A DNA stretch of 64,000 nt from Cliona cf. orientalis (Eukaryota; Porifera; Demospongiae; Clionaida; Clionaidae): positions 12,772,923 through 12,836,922 of the forward strand of contig OZ005689.1 of NCBI GenBank assembly GCA_963930775.1. The letters run 5' to 3'. The notes beneath the pieces were generated by a model. It saw only the letters and a list, made by a program, of their open reading frames with translations. It ran no database searches and had not been told where the DNA came from. Of this stretch, positions 10,371-22,812 are shown piece after piece. How positions within the stretch are numbered: the first letter of the stretch is position 1; each line of letters opens with the position of its first letter. The position numbers and the translations under genes are program-made.

Positions 10371-12207
10371 AATAGCTACTAAGTATTAATAGTTTTATGT
10401 GTACGTATAATATAGAGGACACGTTCTTGAGGGATTGCATGCATGTGCTAGTAGCTAATGGTGCTATGGATACTTTTGGACAAACACTTTCATGCTTACT
10501 TACACACTAAAGGAAATGTTTTTGTTCACCCACTCAGTATATTATTATTGTAAGCAACAATCATAGTTCCTAGCAACTATCAAAGTTATTGCTCTCAGAG
10601 ACAACATGGACCAGAAGCATATCAGAGGCCTCCAAATAGACTGGAGAGTAAAATTAAGTAGTATCATGGACCCACAAGTTAAAAACATTCACGTGATAGC
10701 TAGTCAAAACACATTAGCTATCCATTACTAGTATTTTCCCACTACCCCAATTTGGTTATTTCTCGTTTCTCGTTTCCAATTTTGTGATTTTCTCATTATT
10801 AGCTGACTTCCAATTTGGGTAGCTATTTCTCATTTCCAATTAAATTTTGAAGTTTTCTAACTAATTAACTTGATTGGATATTTTAATTTGAGCACTCTTT
10901 GCAGGTATAGTGAACTGTCATATTATAATTATGTAGTATAGTGTGGCACGCATGGAAAGCAAAAGAGGGTGGACATGTATAGGTAGCTATGTGTTGAAGG
11001 CGGTAGGTGGTTGTTAACTACGTAGCATATTATTCATGGTAGCTACCCTTTGGCTGAGGTCGCACCACACTGGTAGCTATGTTAAGCTTAAAGCTATTAT
11101 ATAGCTATAGCTAGCTAAGAAACTTTTTCTCTGACAACCTTTTAAATTATCCTCGATTAATAATTTAGGGGGCACTTCCACACTGTTTTTGGAAATAATT
11201 AGTCTTGGATCCCCTCCCCCTCCCTATTAGCATCATAGAGCCACACCCCTTTAATGCAAAAAGTGTTAGAGGGGTGTGACTCCGAGATCATTGTTATATC
11301 TGACAGCTGACAGTGGTAGATATACTAGATCAAATGACAATCTATATAGCTCAAGTCCAAAGGCTGGTTCATATAGTTCATGCTAAAATTAGCATCATAA
11401 TAGCTAATTAGCTATTATGGCCCTGACTGTCGACTCCGGCCCCCTTAACGTCATAATTACATTAACTTTTCCAAAAATTAGGAGGTAGCTAGTAGTTGAG
11501 ATGAGATTGTAATTGCCTCTTCCACCATGAAGCAGCATCAGCAAACCAGCCAGCAATAATAGCTAACCCCCGATAGCTTGCACAAAACTGGTGCCTACTA
11601 CGATCATCATGATAATAATTATTATATAGATATGGCATAATGCTAGCAACTAGCAACTGTTAACTAGCTACACCTGCAAAGAGCTAGTATCCACATTGAA
11701 GATAAAATTTCGAATTGGAAGTTAGTAATGACTAAACATAAAATTGGAAACGAGAAATCATAGTAGCTAACCAAATTTGAAGTTGGTAATGGGAAATTTC
11801 GAAATAATTGGTAATAGGAAATATTATTGTAATGGAGCCAGGATAATGCGGGCCACCGTAGACATCACCCTTTTCAAACTTTGTGCCACCGTACAATAAA
11901 CAATTATTCCAATTCGTTGGACATAAGAAATAATTACAACTAGCTATAGAACATGCAAGCAAAATTAATGTTCCTATACAATGCCATATGTCTCATGTGC
12001 TCTGTCTTGATAATAATTATTAGTGAATTCAGAAAATGATCAAGTTCATCATAATCATAACGTCTACGTCATATATGCTGCTATGTACTGCTAAGTATAA
12101 AAGGAGTCTATGATCAACCGTCTACCCAATTATCGCACCACGTGTAGGTAAAGGTCGTCAACAGGTTTATGAATGCATGCTGCTGCCGGTGGCGTGCGCG
12201 TGGTATG

Positions 12208-12542
12208 CAGGGGCGGATCCAGGATATCCTGGGGGGAGGTTCACTGCTTGGGTGCGCATACGCGCTAATATAGGACCACGCCCACAAACGGGAAGGAAGT
12301 ACGACTGCATGGTGACTAACTGCTAGAGAACTGTCAACTTTTCAGGTTGTTTTAGTCTGATTTTGTACAGAATGTTTATCAGATATGCAATATAGCTTAT
12401 GATTTGAAGCCTTGGATTCATAAGCAAGAAATCTAACTAGTCATTTTCCATAATGATTCTAAATCTGTGAAGGTCGGGGGGGGGGGGGGGGGGGGTGGGT
12501 TACAGGCACCCCAGGCTGTGAACTACCCTAGATCCGCCCATG
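12208..12542. mobile_element. Small non-autonomous transposon, CAGGGGCGGATCC family (copy 2)
   Basis: Begins CAGGGGCGGATCCAGGATAT and ends GATCCGCCCATG, one base off the matching terminus. A pure G run of about 18 bases lies at 12478-12495. A right-end fragment of the same family, also beside a long G tract, is at about 53998-54083. Confidence 0.7.
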
Positions 12543-12702
12543 GTACTATGGAGCTCGAGCTCTCTCAGTGACACATCGAGTGGGTATGTGCTCTATAGAC
12601 ATGATAGAGCTCTAATTTGACCAAGTTTCTAGATTATCACGGGTCTGCTGTGCTACACGTACGAAATATGTTATAAGAGAAGTTAGTCTCGCACACCTAA
12701 TT

Positions 12703-12784
12703 TCTAGCCTCGTCCCCAGCCTCCCCAGTCTTTTTCAACACACGCGAGCTTTGAAAAGATTGTGGAGGCTGGGGACGAGGCTAA
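12703..12784. mobile_element. Miniature palindromic element, CCTCGTCCCCAGCCTCC termini
   Basis: An 80-bp hairpin-forming unit whose arms (CCTCGTCCCCAGCCTCCCCA and the complement) match the ends of the larger element at 38038-38460. TA is found at both edges, suggesting a TA target. It looks like an internally deleted derivative. Confidence 0.65.
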
Positions 12785-13439
12785 CAGTCCGGCTGCCATG
12801 GAATACAATAATTGACAATTTCGGTGTGCGTAAAAATAGCCACTTCAAATTCATGCCGTGTGCGTAGCAATGCTGACACACTGACTGGTAAAGGTCATCA
12901 TGCAGATCCTGTACCCTAGAAATGGTAGCATACTTATGTAACAACGCTCTGTTCATTACTTGTCATGATCATTATCAGGTATAATAATATTATATGTAAT
13001 TATTATGAGCTACTAGTACTCTTTAAAACTTAAGCATAATAATTGCACCTACACTGGATATAAAATAATATGTATGCTTACAATCACTCTTTTAACACCA
13101 TTAATTTTCCAATATGGGGGAGTAGCACCTCATGTATACCCCATTAACAGTAATGTACTCTGGAATTTTGAGTAAAATATAGTAAACATGACTCCATGTG
13201 CACGAACAGAGCTGGCCTTGTACATCGATCGATTCCTGTTACGTCTATTGTCAGTAAATTTGTATGAAGATTATTGTGTGTAATCATGACATGTTATTTA
13301 CCTGATCTTCTAAATTAATAGTCTAAGTTCCCCTTGTTGATATCCAATCATGGAGGGAGTGTTGGGGAGAGATAATTAATTTTTGGTTACTACAGCTAGT
13401 AGCTATGTCCCAAGCAAGCAGGTAAGCACACATGTACTG

Positions 13440-13590
13440 CATTTTAAGGGGTCAATCATTGAATGTTACTAGTAGTGGCATACAAATAACATTGTAATAT
13501 TATTATGCAATTTATGTCCCAGGTAACATGCGGGCCAAACAGGCGAGTTATGTTTAAGCTAGCCTCATGGGCGCTTACCCAGGACACTAC
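13440..13590. repeat. Repeat family with GGGCGCTTACCCAGGACACTA ends (three copies)
   Basis: Related copies lie at about 18445-18615 and 26680-26845. Shared words are CGCCCA/CGCTTACCC, AAGGGGTCAAT and GGGACACT. The third copy sits inside an intron of the 25.7-29.2 kb receptor gene. Probably an inverted-repeat MITE family. Confidence 0.5.
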
Positions 13591-15631
13591 GGAATATGCT
13601 ACATAATATCATATGATACATGTGCATGGCTCTAATGGCTAATTGAGTTATGGTACATGGTTGGCAGCCATGCTAACAGTTTTCATGTCCAACTCTTTGA
13701 ACAGCACTTATCATATGTGTTCAATACAACCACTGTAACCACATGCAGACACAACATAACTGCTCTATGTTGGTGAGTTGCATACTCTCCCTAATCTTGA
13801 TAATATTATAATTCTCATGTAGTAATGTACAGGTAGACTTGCATTTACCAGCAAGAATAATTATAGACTCTCCCTATCCATCATAAAATATTACGTGTTT
13901 GTTCACACAAGCAGGTATTACTAACAAGATCTAGACTACAAAATCTGTACAACGATAAGAGGTCATGTGACCTACAATCATTGCTCTGCATTATTACCGC
14001 ACGCACATGCACAAGGGGTAGCTAAAGCAATCGGTTTGTATGTCTGTCTGTCGTCGTCAGTACGAAAATTATCAGATTTCGTGTTTTAGGCATCTATGCA
14101 TGCTATAAGCACAGCCAATCGGTAGATATCGGTGAAAAACTGGTTTGTACTCGCTTCAAATTGCTCAAAGAAGGCTTACTAGCTAATGCTACAAATCGTG
14201 CATTTTCTGTTCAGCATGCCTGTGGTTTATTGACCACACCCACTCCATAGGCAAGTGCTGATGTGACTGCGCATGCTCAAGCTCAGTGTTGGAAAGCGTC
14301 GTTAAGTAAAAAAACAGCTTTGATTCAGAAGTAGTGTTGCAATACTACGCTACAGTGACTACAGAACGTGCGGGGTATGTGCTCTTTAGAGCTCAAATTA
14401 TTAGTACTATAGAAATGTTATAGCCTGTATTAAAGATAAACAGTATATAGATTTTATCACTTAGGACATAAACTAATTTGATACCTTGTCTCAATTACTC
14501 CAAGTACCCAAAAACAATTAGGAGCTACATACCAACACCAGGAAATTGCTATGTAAGCTGCCATGGAATGACCTGCTACATGTAGTAAACTTATCCCCAG
14601 CTATATAGGCTGGCCACCCCTGAGGACAAGGCTACTATGTGTGCAGTCTTGAGGTTGGTGGTGGTGTGCTGTGGGGGTAAGTGGTTTGTCATGGTATCTC
14701 CCACAGCGTGCCCCTACTTGTGTGATAAGTACCTGGATGGGATGTATACACCACTGTATTTGACTTCCTAACACTTATGGTTACTCTATAAGTGCTGACA
14801 TGTGATTTCTTAATCTGAGCCACCCATAATTTTATTATTGGTTGGATCCTAAGAACCACACAGAGTAAGCTTATTATTTTGTTAAGTGATTCACTAGAAT
14901 AATCTTACCACCTTAAATTATGTAGGGGTATCACTATTGTGAATAGCATGTTTTACATGCAACACTCCATTTCTAAGTAGCTTTACCTCTGATTAGTATG
15001 CCCTAGCTTGCCTTCCCTTTTTAAATGGACATGCGTTGAATTGTATACTATAATAGTGCGGTACCGTTAAGTTAGGTGGACTGTACTGAATACTTTCAAC
15101 ATGCCAAATTACATGGTTGAGGTAAGTGTTGGTTTCTCACTCTATCAAAGGTGATGTTTGGTTGACAGTCACAATCATTGTACATAACAGTATCGACTAT
15201 CTGCACTTCTACAACTTCTGCACTCTGAGTCAGTAGAATGCAACACCTGTTCTTTTGCAAGACAATGTGGAACACATGGTCAAACGTTAGCCTGTTAGCC
15301 CATGATCCCATGTCATCACTGGCATGCCCTATCCTATAATAATTATGATCATCCACACCATTGTGGTAGCCGGCAACTTGCCTATGCACTCTAGCTTTGG
15401 TTGCTAGGTAACAGCCATTACCGGGATGATACCCATTCCCATGAACTATAGACTTCCTTATTCATGGTTTAATCGTGGTTTATATTAATTGTCAGTCAAG
15501 GTGGCTGCAGATGCTTCACAGCAATTTCACATGGCATACTTTACAATAGCAAGAAGCCTTCAAGCTACCCATGCTGGCTAGACGGTGGTCACTAACACTT
15601 TCAACATGAGCAGAGGCGTAGCATGTATCAT

Positions 15632-15874
15632 GGGCGTAGACACAGTTTATAATTTGGGGGGGGGGGGGGCTTAATGATCATTGTGTGTGAAGCGCACGAA
15701 AATTTTCTGCTCTGTTATTGAAAATGTCGTAAAAATGCACTTTTGACAAGAAATTCTCATGAATTTGGTAGTGTAAAATTATAATTTTGGAGGTTTTAGA
15801 CTGATAATAGCCAATATTTGATACAAGTCAACAATTATTGTTCCCAATAAAGTATAATGTAAAGCTGAAAATCT

Positions 15875-15906
<32 letters not shown>

Positions 15907-15953
15907 CGGGGGGCTTCAGCCTCCAAAGCCCCCCCCCCCCGGTGTCTACACCC
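15632..15953. mobile_element. Small inverted-repeat element with very long poly-G tract
   Basis: Ends are GGGCGTAGACAC and its complement GTGTCTACACCC. Immediately inside the left end is a run of G (about 15655-15670). Near the right end is a run of about 32 G (15875-15906) followed by poly-C (about 15930-15940), which could pair. Family distinct from the CAGGGGCGGATCC elements but built the same way. Confidence 0.65.
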
Positions 15954-17082
15954 TTGTGTATGTATGAGTAGATACTATGCTATCAAGGAGGTCTATAAGC
16001 CCTTGATGCTATTCATTATGCTACTGCTTGTTTAGCAGGAATGTTTTGAGAGAGAAAACCTTTGCAGATCAGTAGGAAGGGAGCATTTCATGGAGAAAAC
16101 TTTCACAGAATATTAAATCAACAGAAAATATGGGTGTGGCATGCCTAATATTTGGTGGAGAAAACTTTCATAGGTAGATGTGAAATCTGTAAAGATTTTC
16201 TCCTTTCCGCTGTTGATTATACCACGGAGGACTCCGGAATGCATGCAAGTGATGTTCCCTATCAGCTACTCATGTTTTTGAGTCACTGATGGTTACGTAG
16301 GTGACATTACTGATTCATGCTAATATAAAGTTAGTGTACTCCAATCCTCTAACCACATTTTTACATTACATATTGAAACTCTGGGCCAATGAGTTTGCGC
16401 TTGGTGATGATTGTTCCCACCACTCTGAAGTGAAGGAGGCCACGTGAGTTCTGACCCAATGATAATGGTCATGCATACGAGATTTAAGACAGTCAGAGCT
16501 ATCTAGTAAAGTACTTACTTGCTGTGTGTAGCCTCAGACACTCCCCACTAATGACTGAATACCTTAATGAATACTTACACTGTCACTTATCCAAACTCAG
16601 ATTAGCTAATGACATTCTCCATGCATGCCATTCACACCTTACAGGACAAAATTTTGTCAGCATGCATGGCTGACAGAAACTCAATTATTACAAGTGTGGC
16701 TTAAGTGACTGAGAGTGTCCTATTGATGTGGTTACTACAGTAATAGTAATGCGGTCACACAGGAATCCCTGTACAGCCAGTCACACACACTACCTGCATG
16801 ACAGGAATTAATGGAACTGCTGACATCAGCGTGTGCCAAGTAACATAATAGTATACTTCCACATGCACAACATCATTATTGGACAGTACACTGACCAATT
16901 GACTGTGTATAGTGCACTGTGTACCAGGATATTTATACCCATCATAATATTATTATTCGGATTTCAGCTCACTAGGAACAATCGGTTTGTAAAAAAGGTA
17001 AACCCTATAGTATAACTAAGCACACCAAACATAGTGGTCCGTTTTTTGCACATTATCAAAATTTAATATTCTATATAAGTGA

Positions 17083-17240
17083 GCTACAAAGCACTGTATA
17101 CAACGTACACAGCAGTATATTGTAGGTTATATATAACCATAATATTATTCATGATCCATTGTAGCCACTAACTGCAAAATAGTTGTGACGTCAAAGCTTA
17201 AGTGGTTCACTACTATAAACCATGCAGTGCAAAAAGAAGA
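17083..17240. repeat. Old duplication, partner at 20240-20400
   Basis: Both segments share GTGAGCTAC, CACTGTAT, CATTGTAGCCA and GTTGTGACGTCAAAGCT in the same order, with many differences. Further diverged pairs in the same direction are 19075-19170 with 20920-21020 (both ending GGCTTCTGTTTTT...TTTGTAG) and 19620-19800 with 21165-21420. The area seems to be an ancient, decayed tandem duplication. No coding potential is seen. Confidence 0.5.
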
Positions 17241-19245
17241 TTGGTACATAATAGATCAACCTTTGCACTTTGACTACATTATAGCTGCATGATTGATATT
17301 AATTTGGATACTTGTAATTGCCATGGAGAGAAGAGCTGGAAAATCTTGTTTGGCCCTACATTTGGACTGGATTAGGCCGCTACAAGAATTTAATTGGCAT
17401 CTGTTTTAGTTGTTGGTCAATTTGTATGGGTACAGGAATATAATCTAGACAGAGAGCATTAATGCTAACAGATGGAGCCAAGGCATTAGACTGAGACTCA
17501 AGACCAAACTAGAAACATACTCATAGACACAGAGACATTGCCTTGGATGTTGTGCTCCATCCAAATCCATGCCATGTACAAGTCCCAGATTAATTATGAA
17601 TCAGTAATGCCAATTAACCACCTTGCTGGCTATAATAATATTATGCACTCTGTCCCCGGCTCCCATACTATAAAGGAGGGGGGGCAGATGTTGGCTTCAT
17701 GATACCTAAGTAATTATAACTCCAGTGCAACGTTGAAAGCCCGGGCTATAGTGTCCACCTATTGTGCACTCCACAATATTCCCAGCACCCTATATACACC
17801 TAAGCAGGTCATGTATGGACTGTAGTGAACGTCAGCAAATCCTATAATGTCAAATGTTCAACAATAATGAAGCCATTTGTTCAGGCTTTATCATGGGAAA
17901 GGGCATGCAAGTATTATGATACTACATGCAGGTGTGCAGCTTGAAGGCAATCAATCATGTTACATGCTAGCTGACACTGAGCACAGTGAGCAGCCGGCAA
18001 TAGGATGATGATTTGTTATGCTAAGTGGCTGGATTTTAACTTTTATGGCTATGATTGCATACTATTATACTGTAATTAAGCAGATGGGTAGTGTAAATTT
18101 AATGTTAAATTTTCCCCACCAATCAATTAACTCAACGAGTATTTATTGAGAGGCTAATGGAAGCTATCCATTTACTCCGTTGATGGCTATCTAGTGTCTT
18201 ATAAGCATAAGCATAATAATATTATTATATTATAGGTGAGTGAACAAGTTTGAGTAAGTGAGTTAGTGTGATACAGTGACTGATTGATGATCACACAAGA
18301 AATTAAGCCACAATAACACCTGGTCCAGCAATGCACAACTGTCAATGACGTAGCAATCTGCTCTCAATAGATATTTAATATCACCAACATAGATCAGTTA
18401 TGATTAGATTGTGCATGCTGCATAGTCACGTAATTATATTAATTATGAGTCCCGGGCAAGCGCCCACTCCTGGGTATAAGCATCCATGTACCACATTTCA
18501 AGGGGTCAATGTAACAGCTTCTATACAAACGTATGGAAAATAGATCCCGGATAAGCGCCCACGCGGGCCAAAATAGACAGTTAACTCATGAGTGCTTAAC
18601 CCTGGACACTACAGTATGTATGCTAGTGTACAAATCAAAGCTATGACATGTCACTGAGTATTCCCATGATACTCCCTTTACTTCAATAATATGACCAGCC
18701 AGCTAGATACAAGTGTTAACATTGGCAAGGCTTATGTTTGGAAGCAATATAATTAGGTTAAATTACTACTCATTAGTGAACAATAACTGCATGGTCCTCT
18801 CAATTAACAACATGCATCTACAAGCTGCCACACTTCTTGTGGGCACAATTATAGTTAGGTAAGGTAAGAATTTTAAATCCTTAGCAATCAGAAACGTGAT
18901 GTATGTTTGCACGCACACATAGCTACAGAAGCACACAATCATACAGTATCCTGGCATTGTGATAGCTATAGCTACTTAGGCATAATACACACAGTATGTA
19001 GTATACAGTATGTAGGAGAGCATAATATTATTATTATACTATGTAAAAATTATAAAATCTTATTCATGCTGGGGTGAAAGGAGAGATCACCTTTGGCCCT
19101 TACTATTAGCTAATGTCAAGCTCAACTACATGGCTTCTGTTTTTATTTGTAGGCAAAAGCAAAAAAGAGCAATATCTGAGTGACTTAATCTGACAGATGT
19201 TGGCTACATTCTGTATCTCTATAATATTTTATTATTAGAGCTGGA

Positions 19246-19494
19246 AATCGTATAGACGACTTAAGGCGTGACCGTTTAGCCCACTGCACATGTTGGTGGT
19301 CAACGCTGCCATAGCTTTATACAGCGTACGATCGCGAGTGCATTTTTCGTCCCTCAGCTCGCCTACAACACCGTAAAGGCATTGAAGCTTCCGGATGTAA
19401 CGTTCTCGAGCTGCTTTAAACAAACTGTTGGTGTATTTCTTGCTCATCATCGATCTTGATGGGCTAAACAGTCACGCCTTAAGTCGTCTATAGG
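19246..19494. mobile_element. Small palindromic element with 34-bp terminal inverted repeats
   Basis: The left end TATAGACGACTTAAGGCGTG and the following TTTAGCCCA are repeated inverted at 19460-19493 with one mismatch. The interior is notably richer in G+C than its surroundings and is open on the minus strand for 71 codons (19235-19450), reading through one terminal repeat. The open frame is basic and cysteine-containing but matches nothing I know. Most likely a MITE. Confidence 0.65.
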
Positions 19495-22126
19495 TACAAC
19501 TGCTGAAATAGCAATGGACATAAAACAATAAGCTAAATTTGTCCACTGACAACCCCAAAGTATACTTCAAACTTAGATAGCATGGATGTTTCCGAATCAA
19601 AATACATTGTTTATAATTAATTTTGTTTGTCTACACACAAGTATGATTGTCACATGCTCTTACACACACAATATTTATCATACTGGCTTATGGGAGTAAT
19701 ATATTATAACCATTATTTTATCACATATTAGATCTTATTATGAATTATGAATAACATTAATATTAAGGAGTGTTTTGACCCACTATAAGTGAATGAAACA
19801 TATGCATGCATATGGTGAATGAATACACTGTTTACAGTAATAGTCTTACGCTCGATCAAGGGAGTTTATGATTTCATATAGGTTTTATATTATTGTTCTT
19901 GCATGGGTATAAATAATATTATTGTGTCGTTAGTGTGTGCAATTCAACATAATTATACTTACGCAACATCATGATTAGACACACTAGACAAAAATCGAAT
20001 TTTTCACGCATGACAATGTAGGAGATATTATGTGGGATCGGGCAAAATATACATTACATTTCTATACATTTCATTTATTTTATAAAAATTCTGCTCATGT
20101 TTTAGTAAGCATGATATTAAGGAAATCTTAGTTTTGGTCCAGTGTCATAGTTTTGCAAAACGTCTACTTAGGTAAACTCTATTCATTATCAGATGTTCCA
20201 AGAGGTTAACTCTATGCATTATCAAATGTTCCAAGTGAGCTACCATGCAAGCACTGTATGCAATATACACAGTAGTATAATAGGTTACTAATAGTTTACT
20301 TAGACCATAATAATATTCATTCATGACACATTGTAGCCATTAACAGTTGTGACGTCAAAGCTCAAGTGGTATGACATGTTTACTACTTCACCAGTGCAAA
20401 AAATACATGACAACTACCTATAACATTATAACCATGCATACATCGAACAAAATAATGTCTATATAGAGATATTATGGTGAACAGTTATTAGTACATTGTC
20501 ACTGGGATACAAATTTCTGAAGGGGTTTACCTGTATAGAGCCCAGCAGGGTGTGCCCCCCCCCCAAAAAAATAGGCAGCCCATTACTTCAACTTCTCCCA
20601 TGTTTCTCCCCCTAAATTTTTGGGCCAGATAAAACCCTGATTTGTATGGATGCTGCTAAATGGACCCATAAAATATATTATGGCATAATATGAAGGGAGA
20701 GTTGAGCCTGCCTGGAATACTAGTCTAAGTGTACTTGGCATATAAAGATAGAGTATGAGAATAATATTATAAGTATAAATAATGTCAACTCCAACCATAT
20801 CTTCCTATCAAGGTTCAGGATTAATTTTTGCCAATGATTGTGGTGGTTAAAACTTGTACATGTATAATATAATTATGTGTTAGGCTAATTAGAAAAAGGA
20901 TCACATAATAATATTATTATGGAGAGTAAGACACATTTGGCTCTTCCTTGTATATAGCTAATGCCAGACTCGAGTATAATGATTATGGCTTCTGTTTTTA
21001 ATTTGTAGGTACAAGGAGAAATCATATAGTAAAGGGAATGTGATACCTGTCTTTCTGACCAATGTGGCTAGAGTTAGAGATCCAAGAGAAGTACAATGCT
21101 ATAGTATGTAGGGCCAGAATGCAAAACAATCTTAGTCTAATACCTATGGACACAAAAGGTGTTGGTTTGACTATAAAATAATCACAGTATACTTGCCACA
21201 TGCTCATGTACGTATAATACTCATCATGGCAAGGGTATGTATAATACTGATCATGGTTAATATTCATGCTCTAGGTTATGCAGTATTGATACATATTATA
21301 TAACTATTTGTCACATGTTAGATCTGTGAATAATAGTCATGAATAATCTTAGAACTGTTTTGGCACATAATAAACAATGAATGAAATACCTGAATGACTA
21401 TAATATACTGTCTATAGCATTGGAGTAAACATCCCATCTAGAGCTTCAGATTGATATTAAAATTTTCTCTATAAGATGACCACACACTATAGAAATTAGA
21501 GTAATAATGTTGACAGTGTACCCATCTGTGTGTACAAATTTTGCTCACACAATGTGTTCTAAAACAAAATCACAGAAAAGTTCACCTGTAAAAATAATAC
21601 TAAAAAAGGCCTTACCGGTAGCTCTATGAATATACAAATAATATGTTTACAAACGTGACCGTAAACGTTCACCGACCATCTGTTGATCATTAGAAATTAC
21701 ATGCATCCATATTAAAAAGTGCACCATTTCCCCATCAATGGATGTCTCAGTTTGTGGATGGATGTGCTATAATTTTATCATATTATGAGTTGCTGCATGC
21801 ATATCAGTATATTATTATAATGATTCATATTATTAAGATGGTAAGTACTGCGGTATATAACCATACAAGGCCACAAAATTAATAATTAATTACACCCAGT
21901 CTTTTGGTAAGCCAAAAATACTATTGCAGCAGTATAAACATAAATTAATTGTACTTTAGATTATAACAGTAAATGAACTTGTGATGAACAATTAGATATT
22001 CATGTCCACTTTGTATAAAATTGACTGACACCAAATTCACTGTCACAGTGTAGTGTATAATTCAAGTGACATCGTGAACTTACAAAAGTTCATCCATAGA
22101 TAGATGGACTATATTACATAAATCAC

Positions 22127-22812
22127 TTAAATAATAGTGAGTGTTAGTAGTACACTTAAAGTCAGTAAAATTATACTTGGAAGGGTTTGGGGAGCTCTAG
22201 AGCTAGAGGCATCAGCTGTACCATTTGTTATATTACTGCAACCTCCTTCAATTGAATTATTGTCCATCTCAGGGTTAGATACTATTATGTGTATGTAACT
22301 AACAGGGCTGTTGTCATCTCCAGTTCTACACCATATTGGAATTGGCTCTTCACCAGCAGTCATATTAACGTAATTCCTGGTTTCATTTAACGTTAATTTC
22401 ATATGAAGAAACCAAATACCAACATCCATTTCATCCACCTTTTTACACTTAGCTTCAACTAACTCACTATGTGTACGATCAGAAAAATGATAACCTTGTA
22501 TCACCAAGAATGGTCCATTGTCGCAGTCGTGAATCATACATGATAATTCCAGCATAGCATCTCCATCATCTGCAATTGTGATGTTTTGAGGCCAATAATA
22601 GAATGGATCTGTATCACTGAACTCAGCTGTTATCACAGAGCTTGAGAATGGAGCAGAATATGATAAACCTGTGCATGTAAGAGTAATAAAGCAGACTGTT
22701 AATTCTTAATATGCATATATAAATCCAAGGTCTAGCTACCAATATACTCACCCTGTAGCAATTGCAGCATAATGAGAATAAGACAGCAAAATTTTGCAAT
22801 TATCTTGACCAT
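22127..22812 (-). CDS. Ig-like surface protein with GPI-type tail (module 1, short partner)
   Basis: Two exons: 22812-22752 (61 nt, signal peptide MVKIIAKFCCLILIMLQLLQ) and 22668-22127. The donor is GTGAGT and the acceptor is preceded by TTACATGCAC. The intron is phase 1, and the 603-nt CDS gives 200 residues. The ectodomain has two cysteines with Ig-like spacing (ELSCMIHDC ... PIWCRTGDD), with an LTLNETR strand between and a closing VSYIHIIVS strand. It carries several NxT/S sequons. The C-terminus is a pure hydrophobic run (SIILLTLSVLLTLTII) after a Ser/Ala/Asn-rich stretch, which fits GPI attachment. It lies head-to-head with the receptor at 25672-29176, 2.86 kb apart. The Ig assignment is by pattern, not by search. 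Confidence 0.8.

Larger units (their letters stand above)
8171..22126. other. 14-kb gene-poor stretch of transposon relics
   Basis: No multi-exon gene could be assembled here. The stretch holds small inverted-repeat elements (listed separately), AT microsatellite-like ATT/AAT runs, poly-G tracts and old internal duplications. A weak candidate exon at about 9720-10031 (+) ends in the hydrophobic run FLKFIVVSACLLLLLCLG, which would suit a GPI signal, but no start or splice partner was found. It is listed here rather than called. Confidence 0.5.

Noticed and set aside
15838..16035. Glycine-run protein at 15.8 kb
   Set aside because: Translation of a poly-G tract inside a MITE; the same applies to poly-Gly/poly-Pro frames at 25.2, 41.3 and 45.3 kb.
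17083..21420. Ancient duplicated receptor genes in the 17-21 kb region
   Set aside because: GTTGTGACGTCAAAGCT recalls the receptor 3' flank (about 63163), but no exon with Ig, FN3 or WSPPFLWPG-type sequence could be read there.
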